A stretch of DNA of 39,141 bases from positions 1 through 39,141 of the forward strand of contig JACPKR010000063.1 of NCBI GenBank assembly GCA_016186945.1. Direction: 5' to 3'. The stretch is from Deltaproteobacteria bacterium (GTDB taxonomy: Bacteria; Bdellovibrionota_B; Oligoflexia; Oligoflexales; Bog-1112). The first letter of the stretch is position 1. Every line of letters starts with the position of its first letter. Of the stretch, positions 7,208 to 15,608 are shown in pieces. The notes under the pieces are model-generated. The model was given only the letters and a program-made list of their open reading frames with translations, made no database searches and was not told the DNA's origin. Both the position numbers and the translations under genes were made by a program.

Positions 7208-9155
7208 CCTTCACTGTATCCTCTGCAGTCGTTTGGTGGGAGTGAGAATCCGAGGGCAGTTTATAATCCTCTTCCGTAATTTCCATCAATTGCCTTATTG
7301 ACGCTTCTTCATCCTGATCCTCGGTGAATCTAAGTAGCTGTCTGACCTGATCTTGGATCTTTTTGGGAGACATCTGAACAGGGGTCGCTACATAGATATT
7401 GGAGTGAAGCGTTGTTTTCTCGGCACCGTCAATGATCAACTCTTCATGAAGTTTTTCGCCCGTTCTTAGTCCTATAATATCGATGTCAATGTCATAAAAC
7501 GGCTCTTTTCCATTCAAATGGATAAGCTGTCTTGCCATGTCATAAATCTTAACAGGATCACCCATATCGAGAACGAATATTTCCCCTCCTTTTGAATCGA
7601 CAACTGTTTGCAACACCAATCCGACAGCCTCCTCAGCAAGCATAAAAAATCGTGTTACATCCTTATCCGTTACTGTAACGGGACCTCCCGACTTTATTTG
7701 CTCCAAAAAAAGAGGAATTACGCTTCCCGAGCTTCCCAGAACATTACCGAACCTTACCGCGGAAAAGCAGCAGTTTCCTGCCTGGGAAAGCTGCATGGAC
7801 TGAATGAGCAATTCACAACATCGCTTGCTGTGTCCCATGATATTCAAGGATCGAACCGCTTTGTCTGTACTGATCAGTACGACTTTTTCAACTCCAAACA
7901 TTGCTGCCGCTCGTGCGATCTCATAGGTTCCCTTGACATTATTGCGGATGCCTTCGACGGCGTTTTCTTCGACAATAGGTACATGCTTGTAGGCGGCCGC
8001 ATGTAGAACAACCGAAGGCCGATACTTTTTAAAAACCTTTTCGACCAGCCCTCTGTTTGTCACGGATCCCAATATAGAAATGATTTCAAGTCTGTTTCCA
8101 CATAATTTTTCAAGTTTTTGATCAATCAAATAAAGATTGTATTCATTTGAATCCACAATCACTAATCTTTTTAATTTCGACCGTGCGACTTGAGTGCAGA
8201 TTTCTGAACCAATCGAGCCCCCTCCTCCCGTAACCATCACGGTCCTATCATGCAAATACCTCTCGATAGCCTCATTGCTCGTCGGCTTTGGAACTCGTCT
8301 AAGGAGGTCTCGTTCATTAATACTCCGAAGTCGGATGACTTCCTCGCCAAGAGAGTCTTCCATTTCCGGCATAATTAGGGAACGGACATTGGCCTGCTGA
8401 CACAAGTTGGTGATTTTTCGAGCTGTTTTTCCACCGATGGATCGAATTGCTATGATGACCGTACTAATTTCCAATCGTCCACAAATCTGCTTCAAGTCAT
8501 CCCCTGATCCCAAAATCTTAAAACCATGAAGCTTCTGGCCCAGTTTTTTTTGGTTATCATCAATAAAGCCAACAATCGAGTAGCCGAATTTCGGATTACC
8601 TCTCGCATACCTTGCCAGTATTTCTCCAGCCGATCCGGCACCATAGATTACACATCGGTGCCTCTGCCTTCCCTCTCCGTCCTTCTTTTTCGCAAAATGA
8701 CTTGCGTATAGTCGCCACGAAAATCGTGTGAATGTTATGGAGACTAAACTGAGAAGCATATGTAGAAAAAAAACGGACCTTGGCAAGCTTAGCTTTGGGG
8801 CAAAGATGTACTTCATCGCCAGAAACAACAAGGAACCCGCCACACAAAGTTTAGCCACCAAAATTGCATTTTCATAGTTAGCAAATCTCCAGACTTGCTG
8901 ATACATTCCTCCCACCAGGAAGACAATTATGTAGCTGACAAGCGCCAGAGGCAGGGAGCTAAGAAAATGGATCTGATAGCTATTTATTAAAAAGTCGTCG
9001 AAACGCAGCACGAAGGCAAACCAAAAGCAGAAGCTGAGGAGTACAGCATCTACTCCCAAAAGAATCGCTATCCGCCGAAATTTCCAAATGCTCTTGTTAA
9101 GATTGGGGAAAATTAGTTTTTTAGCAAAATCAAAACCAGAAATCCTCAATGGCAC
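7197..9155 (-). CDS. WbpM/CapD-type UDP-HexNAc 4,6-dehydratase, membrane-anchored
   Basis: A long-form (about 650 residues) nucleotide-sugar dehydratase. The N-terminal third has about four membrane helices, then a CoA-binding-like Rossmann domain (YGAGSAGEILARYARG). The catalytic SDR domain follows, with VTGGGGSIGSEI (about 315-326 from the longest start) and STDKAVRSLNIMGHSKR (about 437-453), where Met replaces the usual SDR Tyr as in WbpM. The enzyme makes UDP-4-keto-6-deoxy-GlcNAc, feeding the reductase and transferase genes downstream. The frame opens with TTG at 9182 without a ribosome binding site. GTG at 9155 has GGAG nine bases before it and is preferred. First gene of a five-gene minus-strand operon. 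Confidence 0.9.
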   Translation of the reverse strand: MPLRISGFDFAKKLIFPNLNKSIWKFRRIAILLGVDAVLLSFCFWFAFVLRFDDFLINSYQIHFLSSLPLALVSYIIVFLVGGMYQQVWRFANYENAILVAKLCVAGSLLFLAMKYIFAPKLSLPRSVFFLHMLLSLVSITFTRFSWRLYASHFAKKKDGEGRQRHRCVIYGAGSAGEILARYARGNPKFGYSIVGFIDDNQKKLGQKLHGFKILGSGDDLKQICGRLEISTVIIAIRSIGGKTARKITNLCQQANVRSLIMPEMEDSLGEEVIRLRSINERDLLRRVPKPTSNEAIERYLHDRTVMVTGGGGSIGSEICTQVARSKLKRLVIVDSNEYNLYLIDQKLEKLCGNRLEIISILGSVTNRGLVEKVFKKYRPSVVLHAAAYKHVPIVEENAVEGIRNNVKGTYEIARAAAMFGVEKVVLISTDKAVRSLNIMGHSKRCCELLIQSMQLSQAGNCCFSAVRFGNVLGSSGSVIPLFLEQIKSGGPVTVTDKDVTRFFMLAEEAVGLVLQTVVDSKGGEIFVLDMGDPVKIYDMARQLIHLNGKEPFYDIDIDIIGLRTGEKLHEELIIDGAEKTTLHSNIYVATPVQMSPKKIQDQVRQLLRFTEDQDEEASIRQLMEITEEDYKLPSDSHSHQTTAEDTVKDAF

Positions 9156-9182
9156 TGGAATTTTCTCCAAAAAAGTTGTCAA

Positions 9183-9257
9183 AATAATTGAAATATCTAA
9201 AAATGGTAAATCCTTTCCCTAGTATAGTCAATTTATTAAAAGGTTTTGGCGGGTAAT
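9183..9257. promoter_or_regulatory. Divergent intergenic region
   Basis: An A+T-rich spacer of about 60-100 bp, depending on start choice, separates the divergent dehydratase operon (-) and the GT4 gene (+). It must hold both promoters if each side is transcribed from here. TAGTATAGT near 9221-9229 resembles a -10 box for the plus strand, but no clear -35 partner was found. Confidence 0.35.
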
Positions 9258-10466
9258 ATGGCGCGAGTTGCAGTGTTTTACCAGTTTTTCTATCCAGATG
9301 AAATCGTTAGCGCACAGATAAAGACGGATCTTTGTCTTGGATTGAAGGAATTCGGATGGGAAGTTGTCGCATTTTCCAGCAATCGATCCTGTAGAACAAA
9401 ACGTGCCGCATTTCCTCTTTTCGAAGTTTGGAGAGGTATTGAGATCCACAGGGTTTGGCGACCTGATTTTTCACAGAATTCCGGCCTTGGCCGTATCATA
9501 AACGCTCTTTGGATGATTTGCGGGTGGTCTGCTTATGCTATTTCTAACGCTCGTAAATGCGATGTTATGATCGTCGGTACCGAGCCAATTTTTGGTATTA
9601 TGATTTCCCTTATTTGGAAGTTGGTCAATCCGAAAATCAAGGTGGCAACATGGACGTTTGACCTTTACCCGGAGGCTGCTGTTGCCGATCGCATTCTAAA
9701 AGAAACCGGTTTAGTTACGAGAACATTGCGATCGATTCTTACCCGTGTTTACAAGTCGGTTCATCTTGTTGTTAATTTGGGGCCTTGTATGAAAATAAAG
9801 CTGGATTCCTATGGCCTTCAGATGAAGCAAGTGACCATTGTTCCCTGGGCTCTTTATGAGCCTGAAAAAGTTGTTTTGATCGATGTCGCTGAACGGGAAA
9901 GTGTATTTGGAAAAGCGGAACTTGCTCTTTTGTACTCTGGAAGCTACGGACGCGCTCATTGCATTGATCATATACCTGAACTGGCGAAAACAATTGCTGC
10001 CTTTGGCAAAATTGTTTTCAGTGTCGGAGGTCCCTGTAAGAGAGATTTGATTGATGCGCTTGCCAAGTTTCACGTTCAAAACGTCAAAGTTATCGAAATG
10101 GCGGACCAATCGAGACTTCTAGAACGCTTGAGTTCGGCTGATATCCATATTGTGAGTTTACGGAGGGAATGGGTGGGTTCTGTTGTCCCATCTAAATTTT
10201 TTGGCGCCCTTTCCATAGGAAGGCCTATTCTCTTCATTGGCGACTCAAACTCGTCGCTAGCGATCTGGATCAGGGCTTATAAAATAGGTTGGGTTCTTGG
10301 TGCGGATCTAGAGTCGCAAGATGCTCGGTCCTTGATGGCCTTCAGTACACAACCAGCCCAAAAGGAACGAATGTTCGCGCACTGTTTTTCCGTATACAGG
10401 AAATATTTTTCTAGAAGAGAGAGTATTATTACCTGGAATTCAGAGCTAAAAAAGCTCTTGGGTTAA
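9258..10466 (+). CDS. GT4-type glycosyltransferase (WbuB/WcaI-like)
   Basis: About 402 residues, a GT-B glycosyltransferase for polysaccharide assembly. The N-terminus (FFYPDEIVSAQIKTDLCLGL) is the typical opening of WbuB/WcaI-like enzymes, with an acceptor-domain segment TFDLYPEAAV. The C-terminal domain has GSYGRAHCIDH and SVVPSKFFGALSIGRPILF, the region that binds the nucleotide sugar. The frame opens with TTG at 9246. The ATG at 9258 is chosen because the conserved first strand (ARVAVFYQF) starts right after it. It ends 18 bp from the convergent GT2 gene, with no visible terminator between. It may act on the first HexNAc made by the adjacent WbpM/V/L set, but this is inference. Confidence 0.85.
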   Translation: MARVAVFYQFFYPDEIVSAQIKTDLCLGLKEFGWEVVAFSSNRSCRTKRAAFPLFEVWRGIEIHRVWRPDFSQNSGLGRIINALWMICGWSAYAISNARKCDVMIVGTEPIFGIMISLIWKLVNPKIKVATWTFDLYPEAAVADRILKETGLVTRTLRSILTRVYKSVHLVVNLGPCMKIKLDSYGLQMKQVTIVPWALYEPEKVVLIDVAERESVFGKAELALLYSGSYGRAHCIDHIPELAKTIAAFGKIVFSVGGPCKRDLIDALAKFHVQNVKVIEMADQSRLLERLSSADIHIVSLRREWVGSVVPSKFFGALSIGRPILFIGDSNSSLAIWIRAYKIGWVLGADLESQDARSLMAFSTQPAQKERMFAHCFSVYRKYFSRRESIITWNSELKKLLG

Positions 10467-10484
10467 GGAAAATTATGAATTCTA

Positions 10485-11306
10485 CTAACCTTGAAGCCTT
10501 GAACGGATCTTGAGAACTACTTTCTCAGGTACTATCCAAAAGAACATGCTTTTTATACATGATCGAAGGAATGCGCCGAACCACCACAGAGCCGATTCCA
10601 GATTCCAATACGGATACGATGCTCTTCCGAATTCGAGCAGAACCCGGAAAGCATGTTTAGATTGAGTGGAAACCCCTCCCATAGCCATAAAACTAACTAT
10701 AATTTGACTCATGAAATAAGGAGGACTATTTAGTAGATGTCTGATCAAAATAGCGTAATCCCCCGCTACCCTAAAGCTAGAGTCAAAATAACCAAGGTTA
10801 TTGAATAAAGCTAGACGATGGAACACGGCCTGATGAGGAATACACATCTGAAACCTGAATCTCTTTTCTATTTTCGCCCAGTCTTCCCCAACCGTGCGCT
10901 CAGTGCCGAGCTGGCTCAATAAACATATTTTGCCATAGGCAACAAGTTGCTTTTCGGGAAGGCCTTTGAGAATATCGTTCACATTTTTAAGTACAGCTTC
11001 AGAGTAAAACCAATCATCTGATCCCAGAAAATAGACCCACTCCCTAGTTACCTGTCGAATCCCCTTGTTCCAGGCATCATAGATCCCGGTATCTCGTTCT
11101 GAAATCCAATAGTGAATCATTTTTTCATAGGCCCTAATAATACCTATGGTTCCATCGGTCGATCCGCCATCTATAATGATGAGCTGCGCCTCGACTATCT
11201 GGTTACGAATGCTCTCCAGGCACCTTCCCAGATGGTTCGCAGCATTTAATGTTGAGATGATTATCGATATACTGGCTGCCGGCTTGGCCATTGCTCTTTC
11301 GTCCAT
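10485..11306 (-). CDS. GT2 family glycosyltransferase
   Basis: A GT-A fold family 2 transferase of about 273 residues. Counted from the longest frame (start 11339), the key motifs are SIIISTLN (25-32), IDGGSTDGT (56-64), DTGIYDAWNKG (83-93) and the metal-binding GSDDW (106-110). These match the WcaA-like group that adds one sugar to a lipid-linked intermediate on the cytoplasmic face. The longest frame begins with GTG and no ribosome binding site. ATG at 11306 has GGA six bases upstream and is preferred, and ATG at 11291 is also possible. It stands alone on the minus strand, divergent from gmd. Donor sugar unknown. Confidence 0.85.
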   Translation of the reverse strand: MDERAMAKPAASISIIISTLNAANHLGRCLESIRNQIVEAQLIIIDGGSTDGTIGIIRAYEKMIHYWISERDTGIYDAWNKGIRQVTREWVYFLGSDDWFYSEAVLKNVNDILKGLPEKQLVAYGKICLLSQLGTERTVGEDWAKIEKRFRFQMCIPHQAVFHRLALFNNLGYFDSSFRVAGDYAILIRHLLNSPPYFMSQIIVSFMAMGGVSTQSKHAFRVLLEFGRASYPYWNLESALWWFGAFLRSCIKSMFFWIVPEKVVLKIRSRLQG

Positions 11307-11339
11307 TTCAAATCCAAATGCAAGGGGTTTTCTTCCCAC

Positions 11340-11475
11340 GATAACTATTCAGGGACTGCAATTCAATCGAATAGTTGTTGACTCCTTCTAATTGATACCT
11401 GAAGATAGACAGTAATAATGCCATTATGATTTTCGACTTTTTAAGGTTCTACCAAAAACCTATCCAGGGAACGAA
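11340..11475. promoter_or_regulatory. Divergent intergenic region upstream of gmd
   Basis: About 136 bp between the GT2 gene (-) and gmd (+). It is A+T-rich and is the only place for a promoter of the gmd-cupin-aminotransferase-phosphatase-NeuB operon. AGGGAA at 11466-11471 is the gmd ribosome binding site. No well-spaced sigma-70 pair is convincing by eye. Confidence 0.35.
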
Positions 11476-12651
11476 ATGGTACAGAAAGTAGCTCTAATTA
11501 CCGGAATTAACGGTCAAGACGGCGCCTACCTCGCTTCTTTTTTGCTAAAGAAAAACTATAGAGTTCATGGAATCAAGAGACGATCAAGTTCCTTCAACAC
11601 GCAAAGGGTTGATCACCTTATCGAGGGCAACTACGGAAAAGACGGTCTATTTTCAATGCATTTCGGAGACATGACCGATTCGACTGCACTGATTCGAATC
11701 GTTCAAGAGGTACAACCTGATGAAATTTACAACCTAGCAGCCCAAAGTCACGTCAAGGTTAGTTTTGAAACTCCAGAATATACGGCAAACGCTGATGCAT
11801 TAGGATGCTTGAGAATCCTTGAGGCCATTCGAATTTTAAATTTGATCCCTAAAGTCAGATTCTATCAGGCATCGACCAGCGAAATGTTTGGCAAAGTCCA
11901 AGCGATTCCACAGACAGAGCATACCCCTTTTTATCCAAGAAGTCCGTATGGCGTCGCAAAGCTCTTTGCCTACTGGATTACCGTCAACTATCGGGAGGCT
12001 TACAATCTTCATGCATCAAATGGCATTCTGTTTAACCATGAGAGCCCCATCAGGGGTGAAACATTTGTAACCCGCAAGATAACACGAGGGGTAGCTCGGA
12101 TTTGTTTGGGCCTGCAACGTCAAATCGAGGTGGGAAACCTCGATGCAGAGCGTGATTGGGGTCATGCAAAGGAGTATGTCAAAGGAATGTGGCTGATGTT
12201 GCAAAAGGAAAAACCAAACGACTATGTGTTAGCTACGGGAAAGACAACGACCGTTCGAGAATTTATACGAATGGCATTTTCTGTTATTGGACGTAACATA
12301 GATTTTTCTGGTAATGGGCTTGAAGAAAAAGGAATTTGCACACAGACCGGACAAGTTCTTGTTAAGGTGTCTGCTCAGTATTATCGCCCCACAGAAGTAG
12401 ACCTCCTTATAGGGGATGCCACCAAAGCTCGAAATCAACTGTCATGGGTCCCAGAGATTTCGCTCAATGACATGTGCAGGGAAATGGTGATTACCGATCT
12501 ACTTCGCGCCGAAAGGCAGCTGAGCGAAATTCGACGAAATAAATTTTCCATCGAAGAGTTGAGTCTCAATTCGGATGATGCTTACCCTGAAAATATATTA
12601 AGTGTTCTAAAGGAACGAGGGATAAAAACGGAAACGGGAGTTGAACTTTAG
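11476..12651 (+). CDS. gmd: GDP-mannose 4,6-dehydratase
   Basis: A 391-residue SDR enzyme that turns GDP-D-mannose into GDP-4-keto-6-deoxy-D-mannose. Diagnostic Gmd features are [12 protein letters not shown] (about 9-20), the [24 protein letters not shown]-binding stretch, STSEMFG, the catalytic Tyr158/Lys162 in SPYGVAK, and [18 protein letters not shown]. The C-terminus is about 20-30 residues longer than common Gmd proteins. AGGGAA precedes the ATG. No GDP-fucose synthase (Fcl) or Rmd reductase follows. Instead there is a DegT aminotransferase, which points to GDP-perosamine rather than GDP-fucose or GDP-rhamnose. First gene of a five-gene plus-strand operon. Confidence 0.95.
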   Translation: MVQKVALITGINGQDGAYLASFLLKKNYRVHGIKRRSSSFNTQRVDHLIEGNYGKDGLFSMHFGDMTDSTALIRIVQEVQPDEIYNLAAQSHVKVSFETPEYTANADALGCLRILEAIRILNLIPKVRFYQASTSEMFGKVQAIPQTEHTPFYPRSPYGVAKLFAYWITVNYREAYNLHASNGILFNHESPIRGETFVTRKITRGVARICLGLQRQIEVGNLDAERDWGHAKEYVKGMWLMLQKEKPNDYVLATGKTTTVREFIRMAFSVIGRNIDFSGNGLEEKGICTQTGQVLVKVSAQYYRPTEVDLLIGDATKARNQLSWVPEISLNDMCREMVITDLLRAERQLSEIRRNKFSIEELSLNSDDAYPENILSVLKERGIKTETGVEL

Positions 12652-12669
12652 GTTTTTTTTGGTGCAAAT

Positions 12670-13137
12670 ATGATCGAAGAGTTTGTATTTGAAAACAAGC
12701 TGTGTGCAATAATCATCAGGTCGCACTTTTCGCACGAAGGAATCAAGTTCTTTACCCCAAACGAATACTCTCAACAGCTTGCCTACATGAAGCGGCCAAG
12801 AGGTTACGTGATCGCGCCACATATCCATAATCCAGTAAAGCGTGTGGTAAACTATACAAAGGAAGTTCTTTTTGTCCGCTCCGGGCAGCTACGAGTTGAT
12901 TTTTATAGAGAATCACAGGAATACATAGAAAGTCGAATTCTCGAAACAGGAGATGTCATTTTTCTCGCTTTTGGCGGGCACGGTTTCGAGATTCTATCTG
13001 ATGCGGAAATTATTGAGGTAAAACAGGGGCCCTATGCAGGAGAAAATGACAAAACAAGATTTGCACCAGTCGAAAATAGAATGGTCAAAATCGGATCGTC
13101 CGCGATTCACTGTACCCGTCAACACCCCTCTCTTTGA
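12670..13137 (+). CDS. Cupin-fold protein of the sugar operon
   Basis: A 155-residue soluble protein with a single cupin barrel: a His pair in APHIHNP, a strand EVLFVRSGQLRVDFY, and GDVIFLAFGGHGFEIL, which resembles the two conserved cupin motifs with metal-binding His residues. Related small cupins occur next to sugar aminotransferases and nonulosonate genes, where they act as epimerases/isomerases or have no defined role. Its 3' end overlaps the aminotransferase gene by about 92 bp, so translation is probably coupled. The C-terminal 30 residues read through that overlap and may not be conserved. Substrate unknown. Confidence 0.7.
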   Translation: MIEEFVFENKLCAIIIRSHFSHEGIKFFTPNEYSQQLAYMKRPRGYVIAPHIHNPVKRVVNYTKEVLFVRSGQLRVDFYRESQEYIESRILETGDVIFLAFGGHGFEILSDAEIIEVKQGPYAGENDKTRFAPVENRMVKIGSSAIHCTRQHPSL

Positions 13138-14224
13138 GGGGAATGAGAAGCAATTTCTTATGAAATGTATTGAGACGGGTTGGATTTCAAGTGAAGGTCC
13201 CTTCGTTGCTCAATTTGAAAGCGAATTTGCAAAATACGTTGGGAGAGAATATGGAATTGCGCTTTCCAACGGAACAGCTGCCTTAGAAGTTGCGATTAAG
13301 GCTCTCGATATCAAGCAGGGAGATGAGGTCATTCTACCTACATTTTCAATTATTTCGTGCGCGGGAGCTGTTTTTAAAAGCGGCGCGTATCCAGTCCTCG
13401 TTGATTGCGAACCAAGTACTTGGAACATGAATTTAGATGAGGTCGAGGCAAAGATTACACCACAGACAAAGGCGATTTTGGTTGTCCACACCTATGGTTT
13501 ACCTGTTGATATGGAAAGAGTTCAAAACATTGCCGACCGACATAATCTTCGGATAATAGAAGACGCTGCCGAGATGCATGGACAGGAAATCAGAGGACGT
13601 CGGTGCGGCTCCTTCGGTGATCTTAGTGTTTTCAGCTTTTATCCAAACAAACATATCACCACGGGTGAAGGCGGCATGGTCGTTACCAATTGCCCCAAAT
13701 TAGCTCGACGATGCGCGCAAGCGAGGGACCTATTTTTTGCTCCACCAAGAAGGTTTGTTCATGAAGAACTTGGATGGAACTATCGGATGACAAACATGCA
13801 GGCGGCCATTGGTGTTGCCCAACTGGAGAACATCGAAAATGCCATCAGGAAGAAAAGAAAGATCGGTCTGTATTATCATGAATCTCTAAAAGACATCTCT
13901 AGCATTGAGATCCCCCGTCAAAGAACAGACTTTAGCGACAATATATATTGGGTTTTTGGAATCATTCTCGGTGGAAAGTATTCCTTTGATGCCTCTTTCG
14001 CAATATCGGAACTAGAAAAACGGGGAGTTGGGACCCGTCCTTTTTTTTGGTGCGTTCATGAACAACCAGTATTCCGGAAGATGGGCTTTTACAAGAATGA
14101 ACATTACCCTGTCGCGGAAAACATGGCAAGGCGTGGTTTCTACCTTCCTAGCGGATTGGGTTTGAAGCCAGAGGAACAAGAATACGTGTGTGGCCAAGTT
14201 AAGTCTTTTTTTCGGGCTTCTTAA
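13046..14224 (+). CDS. DegT/DnrJ/EryC1-type aminotransferase, probable GDP-perosamine synthase
   Basis: About 392 residues, a PLP-dependent sugar aminotransferase. TWISS-like GWISSEGPFVAQFE, SNGTAALEVA, EDAAEMHGQEIRG, and the PLP lysine in SFYPNKHITTGEGGM (Lys202 from this start) match the VioA/RfbE/Per group. With Gmd three cistrons' width upstream, the natural reaction is transamination of GDP-4-keto-6-deoxymannose to GDP-perosamine in the cytoplasm. A different 4-keto sugar, such as an intermediate of the ulosonic acid pathway, is the alternative. The frame opens at 13034, but GGAG directly upstream of the ATG at 13046 makes that the better start. It lies inside the end of the cupin gene and is followed at once by the phosphatase gene. 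Confidence 0.88.
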   Translation: MTKQDLHQSKIEWSKSDRPRFTVPVNTPLFEGNEKQFLMKCIETGWISSEGPFVAQFESEFAKYVGREYGIALSNGTAALEVAIKALDIKQGDEVILPTFSIISCAGAVFKSGAYPVLVDCEPSTWNMNLDEVEAKITPQTKAILVVHTYGLPVDMERVQNIADRHNLRIIEDAAEMHGQEIRGRRCGSFGDLSVFSFYPNKHITTGEGGMVVTNCPKLARRCAQARDLFFAPPRRFVHEELGWNYRMTNMQAAIGVAQLENIENAIRKKRKIGLYYHESLKDISSIEIPRQRTDFSDNIYWVFGIILGGKYSFDASFAISELEKRGVGTRPFFWCVHEQPVFRKMGFYKNEHYPVAENMARRGFYLPSGLGLKPEEQEYVCGQVKSFFRAS

Positions 14225-14239
14225 ATGCCTGAAGGGGCG

Positions 14240-14719
14240 ATGGTGGATATTCAAACCTTGGTTTTCGATTTTGATGGGGTTCTCACGGACGATCATGTCT
14301 GGGTGAATGCCGACGGGATGGAATTTGTTGCATGCAATCGACGAGATGGCCTTGCCTTCAGCGCTTTCAGAAGAATTGGATATAAAGTCTTTGTTGTATC
14401 CACTGAAAAAAACGGATGCGTTAAAGCAAGATGCGAAAAACTCGGCGTTCCCGTCTTTCAAGGTGTTGGGGACAAATTTCAGCAATTAAAATCGATGAGT
14501 ACTGAATTTGACATTGACCTTCAAACGACACTTTACGTCGGCAACGACCTAAATGACCTTAAGGCGATGCAGGAATGTGGATTTACAGCCTGTCCATCGG
14601 ATGCCCACCCCATGATCCAAGATCTTGCTAAATATAAATTGAAAACTAAGGGAGGTGAGGGTGTCGCGAGGGAAATACTGGAATCGATATTACACTATGA
14701 TCTTCTATCTTTAGAATAA
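14240..14719 (+). CDS. KdsC-like HAD phosphatase
   Basis: About 159 residues, a small C0-type HAD phosphatase like KdsC and the phosphatase domain of bacterial NeuA proteins. Nucleophile motif DFDGVLTDD is at the N-terminus, motif II is Ser/Thr in VVSTEKN, the lysine is in GDKFQQL, and motif IV is GNDLNDLKAM. The family removes the phosphate from 3-deoxy-2-ulosonic acid phosphates (Kdo-8-P, Neu5Ac-9-P) after aldol condensation. It stands right before a NeuB-like condensing enzyme, so that substrate class is likely. The longest frame starts at 14225, right after the aminotransferase stop. ATG 14240 has AAGGGG upstream and begins closer to the fold. Confidence 0.85.
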   Translation: MVDIQTLVFDFDGVLTDDHVWVNADGMEFVACNRRDGLAFSAFRRIGYKVFVVSTEKNGCVKARCEKLGVPVFQGVGDKFQQLKSMSTEFDIDLQTTLYVGNDLNDLKAMQECGFTACPSDAHPMIQDLAKYKLKTKGGEGVAREILESILHYDLLSLE

Positions 14720-14731
14720 AGGAACAATAAG

Positions 14732-15580
14732 ATGTCTATTTTCATTATCGCTGAAATTGGAATCAACCATAATGGGTCGATGGAGAATTGCAAAAAACTA
14801 ATAGATGTAGCTGCGAATGCAGGATGCAACGCGGTGAAGTTTCAAAAAAGGGACATTGAGCTGGTCTACACGAAGGATTTTCTAGATTCCCCTCGCGATA
14901 GTCCCTGGGGCACCAGTCAGAGGGACCAAAAACTTGCCCTTGAATTCGGTAAGGAAGAGTATGACGAGATCAATCGCTATTGTAAAAAATTAAATATCTA
15001 TTGGTTTGCATCAGCATGGGACATGAATTCCGTCAGTTTTTTAAAGCAATACCCTCTCAAATACAACAAAATAGCTTCTGCAATGGTTCCCTATAAGGAA
15101 TTTCTTGAGGAAAATGCTAGACTTGGTCGCTATACATTCATATCGACCGGAATGTGCACGATGAGTGATATCGAGCAAGCCGTCTCCATATTTAAAAGCT
15201 ACCAGTGCCCCTTCGAATTGATGCATTGCGTTTCGACTTACCCACTGAAGCCGCAGCATGCTAACCTAAATTCAATTAAAACGCTGAGAGATCATTTTAA
15301 CTGTAAGATAGGGTATAGTGGCCATGAGTCTGGTCTTGCCATTTCATACGCCGCTGCAGCTTTGGGGATCACTTCCCTCGAAAGACATATTACGCTCGAT
15401 CGCTCAATGTACGGTTCAGATCAGTCAGCGTCCATAGAGCCAAATGGACTAAAAATGCTTGTGGACGCTGTCAGGAAAATTGAGCAGGCGATGGGTGACG
15501 GTAAAATCGAAATTACTCCTGACGAGATTCCCATCGCAAAAAAATTACGTGCCCATATTCCCAACTATGTCTTAACTTGA
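14732..15580 (+). CDS. NeuB-family 3-deoxy-ulosonate synthase lacking the SAF domain
   Basis: A 282-residue PEP-dependent condensing enzyme with the NeuB TIM barrel: IAEIGINHNGS (5-15), AVKFQKRD, STGMCTMSDI, HCVSTYPL, GYSGHESG and ERHITLDRSMYGSDQSAS with the metal and PEP ligands. Normal NeuB, LegI and PseI proteins are about 335-350 residues and end in an antifreeze-like SAF domain that reaches into the partner active site. Here the protein stops right after the barrel, at KLRAHIPNYVLT, and no SAF sequence follows in any frame before the converging gene 28 bp away. The precursor could therefore be unusual. Works with the adjacent phosphatase and the CMP-transferase at 16658. AAGGAAC precedes the ATG. 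Confidence 0.88.
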   Translation: MSIFIIAEIGINHNGSMENCKKLIDVAANAGCNAVKFQKRDIELVYTKDFLDSPRDSPWGTSQRDQKLALEFGKEEYDEINRYCKKLNIYWFASAWDMNSVSFLKQYPLKYNKIASAMVPYKEFLEENARLGRYTFISTGMCTMSDIEQAVSIFKSYQCPFELMHCVSTYPLKPQHANLNSIKTLRDHFNCKIGYSGHESGLAISYAAAALGITSLERHITLDRSMYGSDQSASIEPNGLKMLVDAVRKIEQAMGDGKIEITPDEIPIAKKLRAHIPNYVLT

Positions 15581-15608
15581 CTTTCTTTTGACCTGCTTCG
15601 CGCCTAGC

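Noticed and set aside
13034-13045. Upstream ATG of the aminotransferase as start
   Set aside because: The ATG at 13046 has GGAG at a good distance, while the one at 13034 has none and adds only four residues.
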